A stretch of 64,000 nucleotides of DNA, from positions 4,354,501 through 4,418,500 of the forward strand of contig NZ_CP026681.1 in NCBI RefSeq assembly GCF_002949735.1, in the 5' to 3' direction. Positions 17,876-26,547 of the stretch are shown here, in pieces (positions within the stretch are counted from its first letter, which is position 1; each line of letters starts with the position of its first letter). The notes under the pieces are model-generated. The model searched no databases. It was not told the DNA's origin and saw only the letters and a program-made list of their open reading frames with translations. The translations under genes were made by a program, and so were the position numbers. Origin of the DNA: Nostoc sp. 'Peltigera membranacea cyanobiont' N6. Lineage in GTDB: Bacteria; Cyanobacteriota; Cyanobacteriia; Cyanobacteriales; Nostocaceae.

Positions 17876-20359
17876 TTAACTCTTGGAAATCCCCGCACAA
17901 TTTAGCTGTGGCTCTACATGTGTGGGAGATTGCGCCGCAATTAATTCAACTTGGCCCTGTATATTAAATTGCCAACCAGTAGCTTGGACAATGACTTCTG
18001 GGGATGCTGGGATCTGGGCAGTTACCTGACTTTTTTTGCGGTATCCTGAAATGTCGCGGGTATCAGACCAAGTGCGATCGCTCGTCACATCTCGATTGGG
18101 ATTTTGCGGCACGCCACCCCGTCCTGTTGCCACAAAGCGGCTGCCTTGGTTGACAGAACAACCACTGGCTATTTGCTGCGATGGATCGGTGATGTTCGCT
18201 GGCAGTTCTACTAAGCCAGAATTTGGATCGACACCAATAGTATTAACTTGCACATTCCCATTCACACCCAACTGTGAACTTGCTGTAATATCATTGTCTG
18301 GTGTAAGTTGGTCGCGAAATTTCAGACCAAAAATGCCTTGGGTCGTGATTTGAATATTACCACCACGACCCCGCACTGCATTAGCAACAATATCGCTGTT
18401 TTCTGATCCGACAATGATGGGTGCATTGATGTTGATATTACCCCCATTACCATTACCACTGGCTGTTGAGCTAATCAGGCTATTGTCTCGGAGAAATAAC
18501 AGGTTTGTGGTTTGTAAGCTAATATTGCCACCATTACCAGATTCTGTTTGGGCTTGAATAAACCCTCGATGATTTAATCGGATCGCATCTGCATCGATCT
18601 TCAGAGTGCCACCGTTTCCACTGCCTTGACTAGTGACACTGACCGTTCCGCCATTGGTCAAGGTCAACTTTGGGGTGGTAATATTCACAGTACCTGCATT
18701 AGCCGTCAGTATATTTGGCAGACCGAATCGCTTCCGCAATAGGGGATCGGGTCGAATGGTAGATGCATTAATGTTGCTGTTATTTGCTCTGCCGCGATCG
18801 CTAACTGTAATCGATTCGCTGGCATTAATGTTTAAATCTCCCCCATTACCGCTAAAAAATGCGGTGGCAGCAACTGCTCCTCCATCCAGAATTTGCAAGT
18901 TGGCGGTATTCAACGTTAAGGTTTTTGAATTTCCAGTGGCAAATGTAACTATACCGATATTACTATAAAGTCCTGAAGGGCTTTCTCCCGTCACCGTTGT
19001 ACTAGTGTTGCGAATCGTGATTTTACCGCTAGACCCACTACCAAATGTACTCGAAGACAGTGAAGCACCACTTGATATTAGTAGACTATTACCATTGATT
19101 ACCACATCGCCGGCATTTCCCGTACTTAAGGTAGTAGTGTTAAGGGTGGTGACAACACTGGGATTAATAGGTGAAAAGCCAGATAAATCAATTGCCATTG
19201 CCTCAATTTGAATATTGCCACTAGGAGCCAATCCCAATGTTGAGTTATTCAAACCTGCTCCCTGAGTGAGGGTTAAACTGGGAGTAATAACGCTAATGTT
19301 TCCCCCAGTTCCCCGACCAAAAGCTTCATTGCGAATCCCGCTCCGAATTGTGGCATTGGGTGTTGTGCCTATTAGATTAATCGCCTTTGTCGCCTGGAGG
19401 TGAATGTCACCACCGGGGAGATTACCAAGATTTTGTGCCAGTACCAGAGATCCATCAGTAAATTGAATTCGTTCACCCTGAATTTGAACGGAACCGGCAT
19501 TGATCCCACTCACATCTAATAGCGATCGCTCTGCTAGCTGAATATCTCCAAAGTGTTGTATATCTCCATACCCTAGTGTGTAGCCTCGTTGGTTTGGTGT
19601 GAGGCTGACAAGTCCTGCACCGCTCACACTGCCTAATTCTACTTGTCCTTGGTCGGCGTTCAAGGTTGCTCCATTTAGATGTAGGTTGCCACCCACTAAA
19701 GCGATCGTGTTTCCAGGCTGTACTTGCAGTTTTGTAGAACTGGGAATCCGAGGTAAGGGAGCCAGAGTCATTCCACTGGTTGCGGTTAAGGAGTGTCCTG
19801 TACCTTGAACGGTTATCGGTGCAGGATTGCTGCCCATTTGCAAGCCAAGGGGAACATTGATAGTCAATAATGGAGGAGCTTGAGGATTAATGGTGCTAAA
19901 CTCAGCACCATTACTAAATTTAATGCTCTCAGCAGTTGTCCCAATAAATGAGCCGCCAATATTAAGTTTGGCATTGGCGCTGAAAACTATACCACTAGGA
20001 TTGATCAGAAACAGATTAGCGCTACCATTCGCCTGAATTAAACCATCAATATGGGAAACATTACCCCCGGTTACACGACTAAAGATATTTTGCACATCTG
20101 CGGCATTATTGAAGAAAGCCGAGCCGTTGTTGGGAACTGAGAATTGGCTGAAGCTATGGAAGAGGTTGTTGCCAACTCGATTACCGTTGGTGATGGTGAA
20201 GTTATTCCCATTTTGGGAGACACTAGTATTAAGGGTGCTATCAGGAGTTACCTGAGCGTTAGTAGATTTGCTCCCCAGAAGTATTGCCCCTAAAGGTAAC
20301 ATCATTCCAATTGTCAAGATTCTATTCACCCAACTTGAACAAGTATAGGTAGCTTTCAT
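17876..20359 (-). CDS. Filamentous haemagglutinin-type secreted protein (TPS domain)
   Basis: 827 aa. A signal peptide (ending around STNAQ) is followed by the two-partner-secretion domain (about 35-270), with the NGNRVGNNLFHSFSQF and NLFLINPSGIVFSANAKLNIGGSFIG signatures. Beta-helix repeats rich in GN and GGNI follow (about 270-720), then a short C-terminal region. It should be exported across the outer membrane by a TpsB/ShlB-type pore, but none is encoded in the window. Likely surface-attached or released adhesin-like protein. It heads a minus-strand row with the CHAT, DUF928 and CHASE2 genes. Confidence 0.9.
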   Translation of the reverse strand: MKATYTCSSWVNRILTIGMMLPLGAILLGSKSTNAQVTPDSTLNTSVSQNGNNFTITNGNRVGNNLFHSFSQFSVPNNGSAFFNNAADVQNIFSRVTGGNVSHIDGLIQANGSANLFLINPSGIVFSANAKLNIGGSFIGTTAESIKFSNGAEFSTINPQAPPLLTINVPLGLQMGSNPAPITVQGTGHSLTATSGMTLAPLPRIPSSTKLQVQPGNTIALVGGNLHLNGATLNADQGQVELGSVSGAGLVSLTPNQRGYTLGYGDIQHFGDIQLAERSLLDVSGINAGSVQIQGERIQFTDGSLVLAQNLGNLPGGDIHLQATKAINLIGTTPNATIRSGIRNEAFGRGTGGNISVITPSLTLTQGAGLNNSTLGLAPSGNIQIEAMAIDLSGFSPINPSVVTTLNTTTLSTGNAGDVVINGNSLLISSGASLSSSTFGSGSSGKITIRNTSTTVTGESPSGLYSNIGIVTFATGNSKTLTLNTANLQILDGGAVAATAFFSGNGGDLNINASESITVSDRGRANNSNINASTIRPDPLLRKRFGLPNILTANAGTVNITTPKLTLTNGGTVSVTSQGSGNGGTLKIDADAIRLNHRGFIQAQTESGNGGNISLQTTNLLFLRDNSLISSTASGNGNGGNININAPIIVGSENSDIVANAVRGRGGNIQITTQGIFGLKFRDQLTPDNDITASSQLGVNGNVQVNTIGVDPNSGLVELPANITDPSQQIASGCSVNQGSRFVATGRGGVPQNPNRDVTSDRTWSDTRDISGYRKKSQVTAQIPASPEVIVQATGWQFNIQGQVELIAAQSPTHVEPQLNCAGISKS

Positions 20360-20564
20360 AACTTAGTTCCCAATTCATAGCCTAATAGCTAGAGTTCCCT
20401 AAATCAAATGATTCCTTTCAGCAAGCAAGGCAAAAGAAGGAAAACATAAAAAATGGTTTGAGAGCAACTAAATGTATTTATGGAAAAAATAAAAAGATTT
20501 GTTACTCTCCGAGAAGCCGCCTTGCCTTTATGAGACACGCAGTGCAAGAAACAAGGTGTCCTTG

Positions 20565-20801
20565 TTAAATCCCCGAAATTGATTTCCGGCCCTTATCGAT
20601 AGTCTTTTTAGCTCTATGGAGTGCTTGACGTAGTGCTTTTTGACCCAAACTATAAACAAGTAGACACAAGCCCATAATCATGGCTAATGCAGCAACACGT
20701 TTGGGTGAGTTGAGGAAGACACTGGAAGTAAAGAATAGGGGGTCTTTGAGAAAGCGAAAACCACGCTCAGTAGATTGCTTTTTCAAAAATACAGCATTTA
20801 C
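20565..20801 (-). pseudogene. C-terminal remnant of an IS1634-type transposase
   Basis: About 75 codons encode ERGFRFLKDPLFFTSSVFL and PKRVAALAMIMGLCLLVYSL, the typical C-terminal block of IS1634-group (IS4-like DDE) transposases. The catalytic part is missing, and the frame opens with no real start (TTG at 20786). It is a dead fragment in a short decayed zone (20.4-21.7 kb). Confidence 0.8.
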
Positions 20802-20982
20802 GATCGCACCTGCCGAAGGTGGGTTTTATTTTTAAAATCCACTCTACATATACTTAGATTTATTCAAAAATCCAATATGATTGCTATAGCCTTCAGCTAC
20901 TTTTAAAGCCGAAGAATGAGAAATAATTGCTACACCAATATTTTCTGCTTACCCCTATGAAGAAACTTGAAGCTTTAGGTAG

Positions 20983-21411
20983 TCATAAATTAAAAGTTTC
21001 ATTCATGCGCTGTTCTAAAGCTTCTAATAAACCATCTACATCCTTCTCAACTTGCTCAAAACAAATGGGTGGTGCGGGTTCTGGTGCAAACTGAATTAAC
21101 TTAATTTCACCCTTACCAATCCCAATCATCACAACTTCCAGTTCAGGTTTATGATTCTCGATAATTCCCAATATTTCTTGAAGCCGATTTTCAACTTTAA
21201 TATTTAAATTCTCTATCTGCTCTTTCGGACAATAAACGAAATGCGGCGTTGGTTGCAAATCAATACCAACAGTACCCTGACTGTCACCATTTGCTAACCA
21301 CAATCCCCAAAACAGCGCCGCCAAGTCCTGCTGATTTGCTTTTACAAATCTATCCAACTGGCCACGCCACTTGTTATCACCCGATTCTGGTTGATTATTG
21401 CCAAAAAACAT
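20983..21411 (-). CDS. Conserved cyanobacterial protein, candidate carboxysome assembly factor CcmS
   Basis: 142 aa, soluble. Shows FVKANQQDLAALFWGLWLANGDSQG, then TVGIDLQPTPHFVYCPKEQIE and a C-terminal helix FEQVEKDVDGLLEALEQRM. The sequence resembles what I recall of the small CcmS proteins that assist beta-carboxysome shell assembly, but I cannot confirm this here. The adjacent SulP gene (possible bicarbonate uptake) and a carbonic-anhydrase-like tail 4 kb away fit a carbon-concentrating context. Otherwise a conserved hypothetical protein. Confidence 0.6.
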   Translation of the reverse strand: MFFGNNQPESGDNKWRGQLDRFVKANQQDLAALFWGLWLANGDSQGTVGIDLQPTPHFVYCPKEQIENLNIKVENRLQEILGIIENHKPELEVVMIGIGKGEIKLIQFAPEPAPPICFEQVEKDVDGLLEALEQRMNETFNL

Positions 21412-21449
21412 AAATAATTCGTAATTGAGACAGAAAAAAGACGCGAAAA

Positions 21450-21645
21450 TTATCTTAAGCCTGATTGTACACGCCAGAGACTAGCATAAATCCCGGATTT
21501 CTCTAGCAATTGTTCATGGTTTCCCGATACTAGTAATTTCCCATGTTCCATGACATAATCGCTCGATTGCCCCTTATGTTTAATTATCCACCCCCGAGGT
21601 AGCTTCATCTAAAACCAAAACGGGCGGATTCTTCAAGACTACACC
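21450..21645 (-). pseudogene. Remnant of an ABC exporter ATPase with internal deletion
   Basis: Reading the minus strand from 21645, the frame gives VVLKNPPVLVLDEATSGVDN (Walker B and D-loop region), then a break. A second piece follows: DYVMEHGKLLVSGNHEQLLE and SGIYASLWRVQSGLR, the normal C-terminus of multidrug/lipid-type ABC ATPases. The H-switch segment between them is deleted and everything upstream is gone. Confidence 0.8.
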
Positions 21646-21798
21646 CTACAAGCTAATAACAGTAATATAATTATTGACTTTTTTCGGAGATGTCTATAAT
21701 AAAGGAGCTTTTACCCGTAGGCTCTTTGAAGTTCTGGGTATTATGAGATGACATCTATATCTGCATCGAAAAATTGTGTATAAGAGTTAAAACTGAAT

Positions 21799-23487
21799 AT
21801 GGCAATCTCTGATATCCTCGAAGAACCACGGCTTTTGCGTCTGAATCGCTGGTTTAGTGGACTGCGTGGCGATTTGACGGGAGGACTAACAGCAGCAGTG
21901 GTGGCATTGCCCTTAGCTTTAGCCTTCGCGGTAGCAAGTGGTGTGGAACCAAAGGCGGGACTTTATACAGCGATTGTGGCGGGAATTATCGCGGCAATTT
22001 TTGGTGGTTCGCCGGTACAGATTACAGGGCCAACAGGGGCAATGGCTGTAGTTTTGGTGGGAATTGTCGCTAAGTACGGCCTTGAGAAAGTTTGGATTGC
22101 TGGGGTGATGGCTGGGATTATCCAAATTGCTTTGGGGGTTGCCAAACTTGGACAGCTAGTGAAGTTTATTCCCTATCCAGTGACGGCAGGCTTTACCAAT
22201 GGTATTGCCGTGATTATATTTTGTGGTCAATTAAATAATTTCTTTGGTTTACAGCTACCACGTAGCGAACACTTTTTGCCGGGACTTTGGCAAAGTTTAA
22301 CTCATGTAGAAGCTCTAAATTGGGCTGCTGTTGGGTTAGCAATGGTAGTGATGACAGCCAATATTTTATGGCCCAGGATAAATACGACAATACCAGGTTC
22401 TTTAGTGGGGTTGGTGTTGGCAACCGGGATAGCTGCTTATTTCCATCTGAATGTACCGACAATTGGCAGCATTCCGCAATCTTTACCAATGCCTCAAGGT
22501 ATTCCTCACTGGAATGATTTTAGTGTGATTCGAGAACTGATTAATCCGGCTTTGGCTTTGGCGGCACTGGGAAGTATTGAATCGTTACTGTCGGCAGTTG
22601 TGGCTGATGGGATGACAGTGAGCGAAAAACACAATAGCGATCGCGAATTAATTGGTCAAGGATTAGCAAATATTATTGTCCCATTTTTTGGTGGTATCCC
22701 GGCAACAGGTGCGATCGCTCGGACTGCTGTCAATGTCCGTTCTGGCGGGAGAACCCGACTATCTGGGGTAATTCACGGCGTTGCTTTAGCCATTATTGTT
22801 TTAACTTTAGCACCCCTAGCAGCACAAATTCCTTTAGCCGCACTTGCTGGGATTTTGATGGTAGTTAGCCTGCGGATGATTGAGTGGGAAGCGATTGGTT
22901 TATTGATGCGTGCTACCTACTCCGACTTTGCAGTGATGATTCTTACCTGGCTAGTAACAATCTTATTTGATTTAGTTCTCGCTGTAGAAGTGGGATTGAT
23001 TGCAGCCGGAGCATTGTTCATCAAACGAATGAGCGATTTAAGCCTAGTAAAAATACCTGAAACCGAAGTATTTCCCCCTGGTACTCCTCTGGAATTAGGT
23101 AAGGAAATTGCCGTTTATCGGGTAGATGGCCCCGTATTTTTTGGTGCTGCTGAACGCTTTGCTACTTTCCTCCGCGATGAACCCGAAGTGAAATATTTAA
23201 TTCTCCGGTTGCGCTTTGTACCAAATATGGACACAACTGGGTTAGTAGCTTTAGAGGATATTTACCACGATTTGGAACGGCACAATTGCCGCTTAATTCT
23301 CACAGGTTTACAACCCGAAGTCCAACAACTATTAGAACGAACAGGATTGTTAAAAACAATTGGGTTATCAAATTGTTTTGAAACAACCACAGATGCGATT
23401 TGCTCTATCTCTCCTCAAATTCAAGGATGTTCTTTACCTATAGCGGCTGATTTGAAAACAAAAGAATTGATGGAATTAAATGACTGA
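21799..23487 (+). CDS. SulP-family anion permease with STAS domain
   Basis: 562 aa inner-membrane transporter of the SLC26/SulP family (sulfate, bicarbonate or related anions). The N-terminal sulfate-transporter core starts GLRGDLTGGLTAAVVALPLALAFAVASG and contains ITGPTGAMAVVL, with about 10-12 hydrophobic segments to residue ~410. The C-terminal STAS domain (about 430-545) has VPNMDTTGLVALEDIY. Members of this family include the Na+/HCO3- transporter BicA; the sequence alone does not fix the substrate. The neighbouring CcmS-like gene (divergent, 387 bp away) makes bicarbonate plausible. Confidence 0.88.
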   Translation: MAISDILEEPRLLRLNRWFSGLRGDLTGGLTAAVVALPLALAFAVASGVEPKAGLYTAIVAGIIAAIFGGSPVQITGPTGAMAVVLVGIVAKYGLEKVWIAGVMAGIIQIALGVAKLGQLVKFIPYPVTAGFTNGIAVIIFCGQLNNFFGLQLPRSEHFLPGLWQSLTHVEALNWAAVGLAMVVMTANILWPRINTTIPGSLVGLVLATGIAAYFHLNVPTIGSIPQSLPMPQGIPHWNDFSVIRELINPALALAALGSIESLLSAVVADGMTVSEKHNSDRELIGQGLANIIVPFFGGIPATGAIARTAVNVRSGGRTRLSGVIHGVALAIIVLTLAPLAAQIPLAALAGILMVVSLRMIEWEAIGLLMRATYSDFAVMILTWLVTILFDLVLAVEVGLIAAGALFIKRMSDLSLVKIPETEVFPPGTPLELGKEIAVYRVDGPVFFGAAERFATFLRDEPEVKYLILRLRFVPNMDTTGLVALEDIYHDLERHNCRLILTGLQPEVQQLLERTGLLKTIGLSNCFETTTDAICSISPQIQGCSLPIAADLKTKELMELND

Positions 23488-23570
23488 TACCATTTCTTTG
23501 TGAGGCTGCGCCAAACCCTTTTAACTTCTTTCTTTGTGTTCTTTGCGTCCTTTGCGGTTCGTTTTTCTTT
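23488..23570 (-). repeat. Interspersed repeat, copy 2 (reverse orientation)
   Basis: The reverse complement shares AACGAACCGCAAAGGA, CACAAAGAAAGAA, TTTGGCGCAGC and CTCACAAAGAAATGGTA with 3971-4060. It starts immediately after the SulP stop codon. Confidence 0.8.
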
Positions 23571-23614
23571 CTGTGGACTGAATTGATCGTTTATAGGACT
23601 TACGCACACTCTAC

Positions 23615-23700
23615 AAATTCTTCTCTACGAGAGGCTATACCAACCAGACGCTACCGTTCGCGTAGTATCTCGTAGAGAAGGCGACTTGGTGGTAAATCCA
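23615..23700. repeat. Palindromic Nostoc repeat (CTACGAGA / TCTCGTAG)
   Basis: TTCTCTACGAGA at about 23622 is inverted as TCTCGTAGAGAA at about 23669, with GACGCTACCGTTCGCGTAG between. The same word family (GACGCTACGCG, TCTCGTAGA) recurs at about 62738-62880. Confidence 0.7.
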
Positions 23701-23791
23701 AATTATCGATCCATACTCGCCTAAAGGTTGATGTTTATTCTATATTTTATGAGATTATGAAAAGAATATGAGAAGAACGACGGCAAAATAA

Positions 23792-25099
23792 ATGGCTCCC
23801 CCAGAAAACAAACCTAGCTTACCAGAGGTTCACCGCAGCATTAAAGTCCCTAACAGCAGCAGCTTTTGGCGCAAGATGATGGCTTATACAGGGCCAGGGT
23901 ATTTGGTTTCAGTGGGATACATCGATCCTGGGAATTGGGCAACAGACATCGCTGGGGGGTCAAAGTTTGGGTACACACTATTAACAGTAATCTTGTTGTC
24001 GAACCTGATGGCAATATTACTCCAATCACTATGTGTACGTTTGGGAGTTGCTACGGGGCGAGATTTGGCACAGGCTTGTCGGGACTATTTCAGTCCAAGG
24101 GTAAGCTTTTGTTTGTGGGTACTGTGTGAGATTGCGATCGCAGCTTGTGACTTAGCAGAACTACTAGGAAGTGCGATCGCCCTACAACTTTTATTTGGTA
24201 TTCCCTTAATATGGGGTGTTTGCATCACAGCACTGGATGTTCTGGTATTGTTATTCCTGCAACATAAAGGCTTTCGCTATACAGAAGCACTGGTAATAAT
24301 GCTGGTAGCAACAGTAGGCATCTGTTTTACAGCAGAAATTCTCTTTTCTCGTCCCGATCTGGGGGGTATTTTGTTGGGATATCTACCCAAAAAAGAGATT
24401 TTACAAAATCCTGAAATGCTCTATATTGCTATCGGTATTTTAGGGGCAACAGTGATGCCTCACAACTTATATTTACATTCATCAATTGTGCAAACCCGTG
24501 ATTGGCAACCTAATACTGAAAAAAGGTGGGAAGCAATTAAGTTTGGCACAATTGATTCAACTTTTGCTTTGTCTTTAGCACTATTTATCAACTCAGCAAT
24601 TTTAATTGTGTCTGCTGCGACATTTCATTTTTCTGGCAATCAGAATATAGCAGAAATTCAAGATGCTTATAAATTACTTTCGCCAGTGTTAGGAGTTAGT
24701 TTTGCCAGTGCTATTTTTGGTATTGCCTTACTTGCTTCTGGACAAAGTTCAACGCTGACTGCAACCCTGGCAGGACAAATTGTTATGGAAGGCTTTTTGC
24801 AATTTCGCTTTCCATCTTGGTTACGCCGTTTAATAACCCGTTTGCTTGCCATCATTCCAGCGATAATTACCATCATTATTTTTGGCGAACATAGTACAAG
24901 TAGCCTGATAGTTTTCAGTCAAGTTATCCTCAGCTTACAGTTACCATTTGCAGTGATTCCATTGGTGATGTTTACGAGTAATCGCCGCTTGATGGGTGAG
25001 TTTGTGAATCCCTTGTGGTTAAAATCTTTAGCTTGGTTAGTTGCTATTGTTATCGTTGGTTTAAATGTTTGGTTGCTATTAAAAAGTATTTTGGGATGA
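23792..25099 (+). CDS. mntH: Nramp-family divalent metal transporter (MntH)
   Basis: 435 aa inner-membrane proton-coupled importer of Mn(II)/Fe(II). The diagnostic metal-binding motif DPGNWATDI is in helix 1, and MPHNLYLHSSIVQTR carries the second (MPHN) motif; about 11 hydrophobic helices are visible. Mn supply matters for photosystem II. Its stop codon overlaps the start of the next short ORF (ATGA). No MntR-type site was recognised upstream. Confidence 0.9.
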   Translation: MAPPENKPSLPEVHRSIKVPNSSSFWRKMMAYTGPGYLVSVGYIDPGNWATDIAGGSKFGYTLLTVILLSNLMAILLQSLCVRLGVATGRDLAQACRDYFSPRVSFCLWVLCEIAIAACDLAELLGSAIALQLLFGIPLIWGVCITALDVLVLLFLQHKGFRYTEALVIMLVATVGICFTAEILFSRPDLGGILLGYLPKKEILQNPEMLYIAIGILGATVMPHNLYLHSSIVQTRDWQPNTEKRWEAIKFGTIDSTFALSLALFINSAILIVSAATFHFSGNQNIAEIQDAYKLLSPVLGVSFASAIFGIALLASGQSSTLTATLAGQIVMEGFLQFRFPSWLRRLITRLLAIIPAIITIIIFGEHSTSSLIVFSQVILSLQLPFAVIPLVMFTSNRRLMGEFVNPLWLKSLAWLVAIVIVGLNVWLLLKSILG

Positions 25100-25338
25100 A
25101 ACCTCTGAAAGGGGCGAACTTTCAAGATTACTATAACCAAGGGGTGCAAAAGCTTGAACAAGGTAGCTTTACAGGTGCGATCGCAGAACAGTCACAAAGT
25201 GTCTATGCAGACGTAAAACGAATTCGCACTCACCCATTAGTTCCACCAGAAATTACGATTTATGGCTATCTCTACGATGTCAAAACTGGGAAATTGATTG
25301 AAATTCCAGAAGCTACACAAGTTGGTCAGGCTAGCTAG
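25096..25338 (+). pseudogene. Chimeric short ORF: TPR-like start joined to beta-carbonic-anhydrase-like tail
   Basis: 80 codons starting within the mntH stop (ATGA). Residues 6-28 (YYNQGVQKLEQGSFTGAIA) look like the first TPR helices of cyanobacterial TPR proteins. From about residue 34, VYADVKRIRTHPLVPPEI and IYGYLYDVKTGKLIEI match the C-terminal segment of bacterial beta-carbonic anhydrases. The zinc-ligand region is absent, so no carbonic anhydrase activity is expected. Most likely two gene fragments joined by deletion; translation coupled to mntH remains possible. Confidence 0.6.
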
Positions 25339-25509
25339 GATTATCCAATTTTTACACAGCATTTGCATGTACCCAGAGTATGAATGATACCATGTTCGAG
25401 GAACTAATCGCCTCGCCAACGGCTATCAACGGTGGATGAGAGATTAAAGACGTAGGAGTGTAGCCTTGTCCATCCCTGCTTCAGATCGGGTTCAGCAGAA
25501 TTATTGACT

Positions 25510-26322
25510 ATGCCAAAGATTCAGATTAACGGGATTGATTTGTTTTACGACATTAAGGGAACAGGTGAGCCTTTGCTCTTAATAGCTGGCTTCCTTTGCG
25601 ATAGTGCCTATTGGTCACTGCTCATGCCATCACTGGTTTCACAATATCAAGTGATTCGCTTAGACAACCGAGGTATGGGGCGAAGTTCTGCTCCCGAAAC
25701 CCCCTATAGTCTGAAACAGATGGCTAATGATGTTGCAGCATTGCTCGACCATCTTGCGATCGATAAGGTGCATCTAGCAGGTCATTCAATGGGTGGTCAG
25801 ATAGCGCAAGAATTAGTGTTAGCACATCCTGAAAAGGTACAAAGTCTGATGCTACTTTCATCCTTAGCAAAGGGCGATCGATTATTTAACAGCATCATTG
25901 AGACTTGGGGCGATCTCTGCGGTCATGTAGACTTGAAACTTTATGAAAAAGTCATATTACCCTGGATATTTACAGATACCTTCTACTCGATTCCTGGGAT
26001 GATTGAAGGTCTAATCGAATTTGCAATCAGATATCCTTTCCCACCAGCGACTCATTCACTCCATCATCACAGTCGAGCTATGCTTGACTTTGACACAACA
26101 GACCGCCTTCAACAAATTCATTGTCCTACCCTAGTTCTAGTTGGGAAACAAGACATTCTTACCCCGCTAAAGTTTTCTCAGCAACTTGTCCAAGGCATTC
26201 CCAACGCTGAACTTGTAGTCCTCGACAGTGGTGGTCATGGCTTCTTAGTTGAGTCACCGGATACTGTGATTTCAGCCATGCTTAACTTCCTGCGGAAATT
26301 TAAGCCAACTTACACTATATAG
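25510..26322 (+). CDS. Alpha/beta hydrolase
   Basis: 270 aa single-domain hydrolase of the esterase/lactonase type; substrate unknown. The nucleophile elbow is GHSMGG (Ser near residue 95), with the oxyanion region near IAGFLCDSAYW, the acid in VGKQDILTP and the catalytic His in GGHGFLVESP. All triad positions are present, so it should be active. The start is ATG 25510; the TTG two codons upstream is less likely. No signal peptide. Confidence 0.85.
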   Translation: MPKIQINGIDLFYDIKGTGEPLLLIAGFLCDSAYWSLLMPSLVSQYQVIRLDNRGMGRSSAPETPYSLKQMANDVAALLDHLAIDKVHLAGHSMGGQIAQELVLAHPEKVQSLMLLSSLAKGDRLFNSIIETWGDLCGHVDLKLYEKVILPWIFTDTFYSIPGMIEGLIEFAIRYPFPPATHSLHHHSRAMLDFDTTDRLQQIHCPTLVLVGKQDILTPLKFSQQLVQGIPNAELVVLDSGGHGFLVESPDTVISAMLNFLRKFKPTYTI

Positions 26323-26329
26323 AAACTAT

Positions 26330-26547
26330 ATAGAAATCATATTTGATTTTTGAACAAAATTAGATATTGTCGGGTGTGTTAGAACGCAGTTCGTAACGCA
26401 CCATCATCAAGGGCTTGGTGCCGTACTCTCCGTGCTAACACAACGCCAGTGACGCTACGCACAGTCGCTAGCGCTCAAGTCGGGAAACCCGCCCACACGA
26501 CTGGCTCCCCTACGTATCTTTTCTTCAAATCAAATACTAGTCCTAAT
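26330..26547. other. Intergenic region with Nostoc palindromic repeats
   Basis: Contains GTTCGTAACGCACC followed by CCGTGCTAACACAACG, and GACGCTACGCACAGTCGCTAGCGCTC. These are fragments of palindromic repeats frequent in Nostoc intergenic DNA. No gene is seen. Confidence 0.5.
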
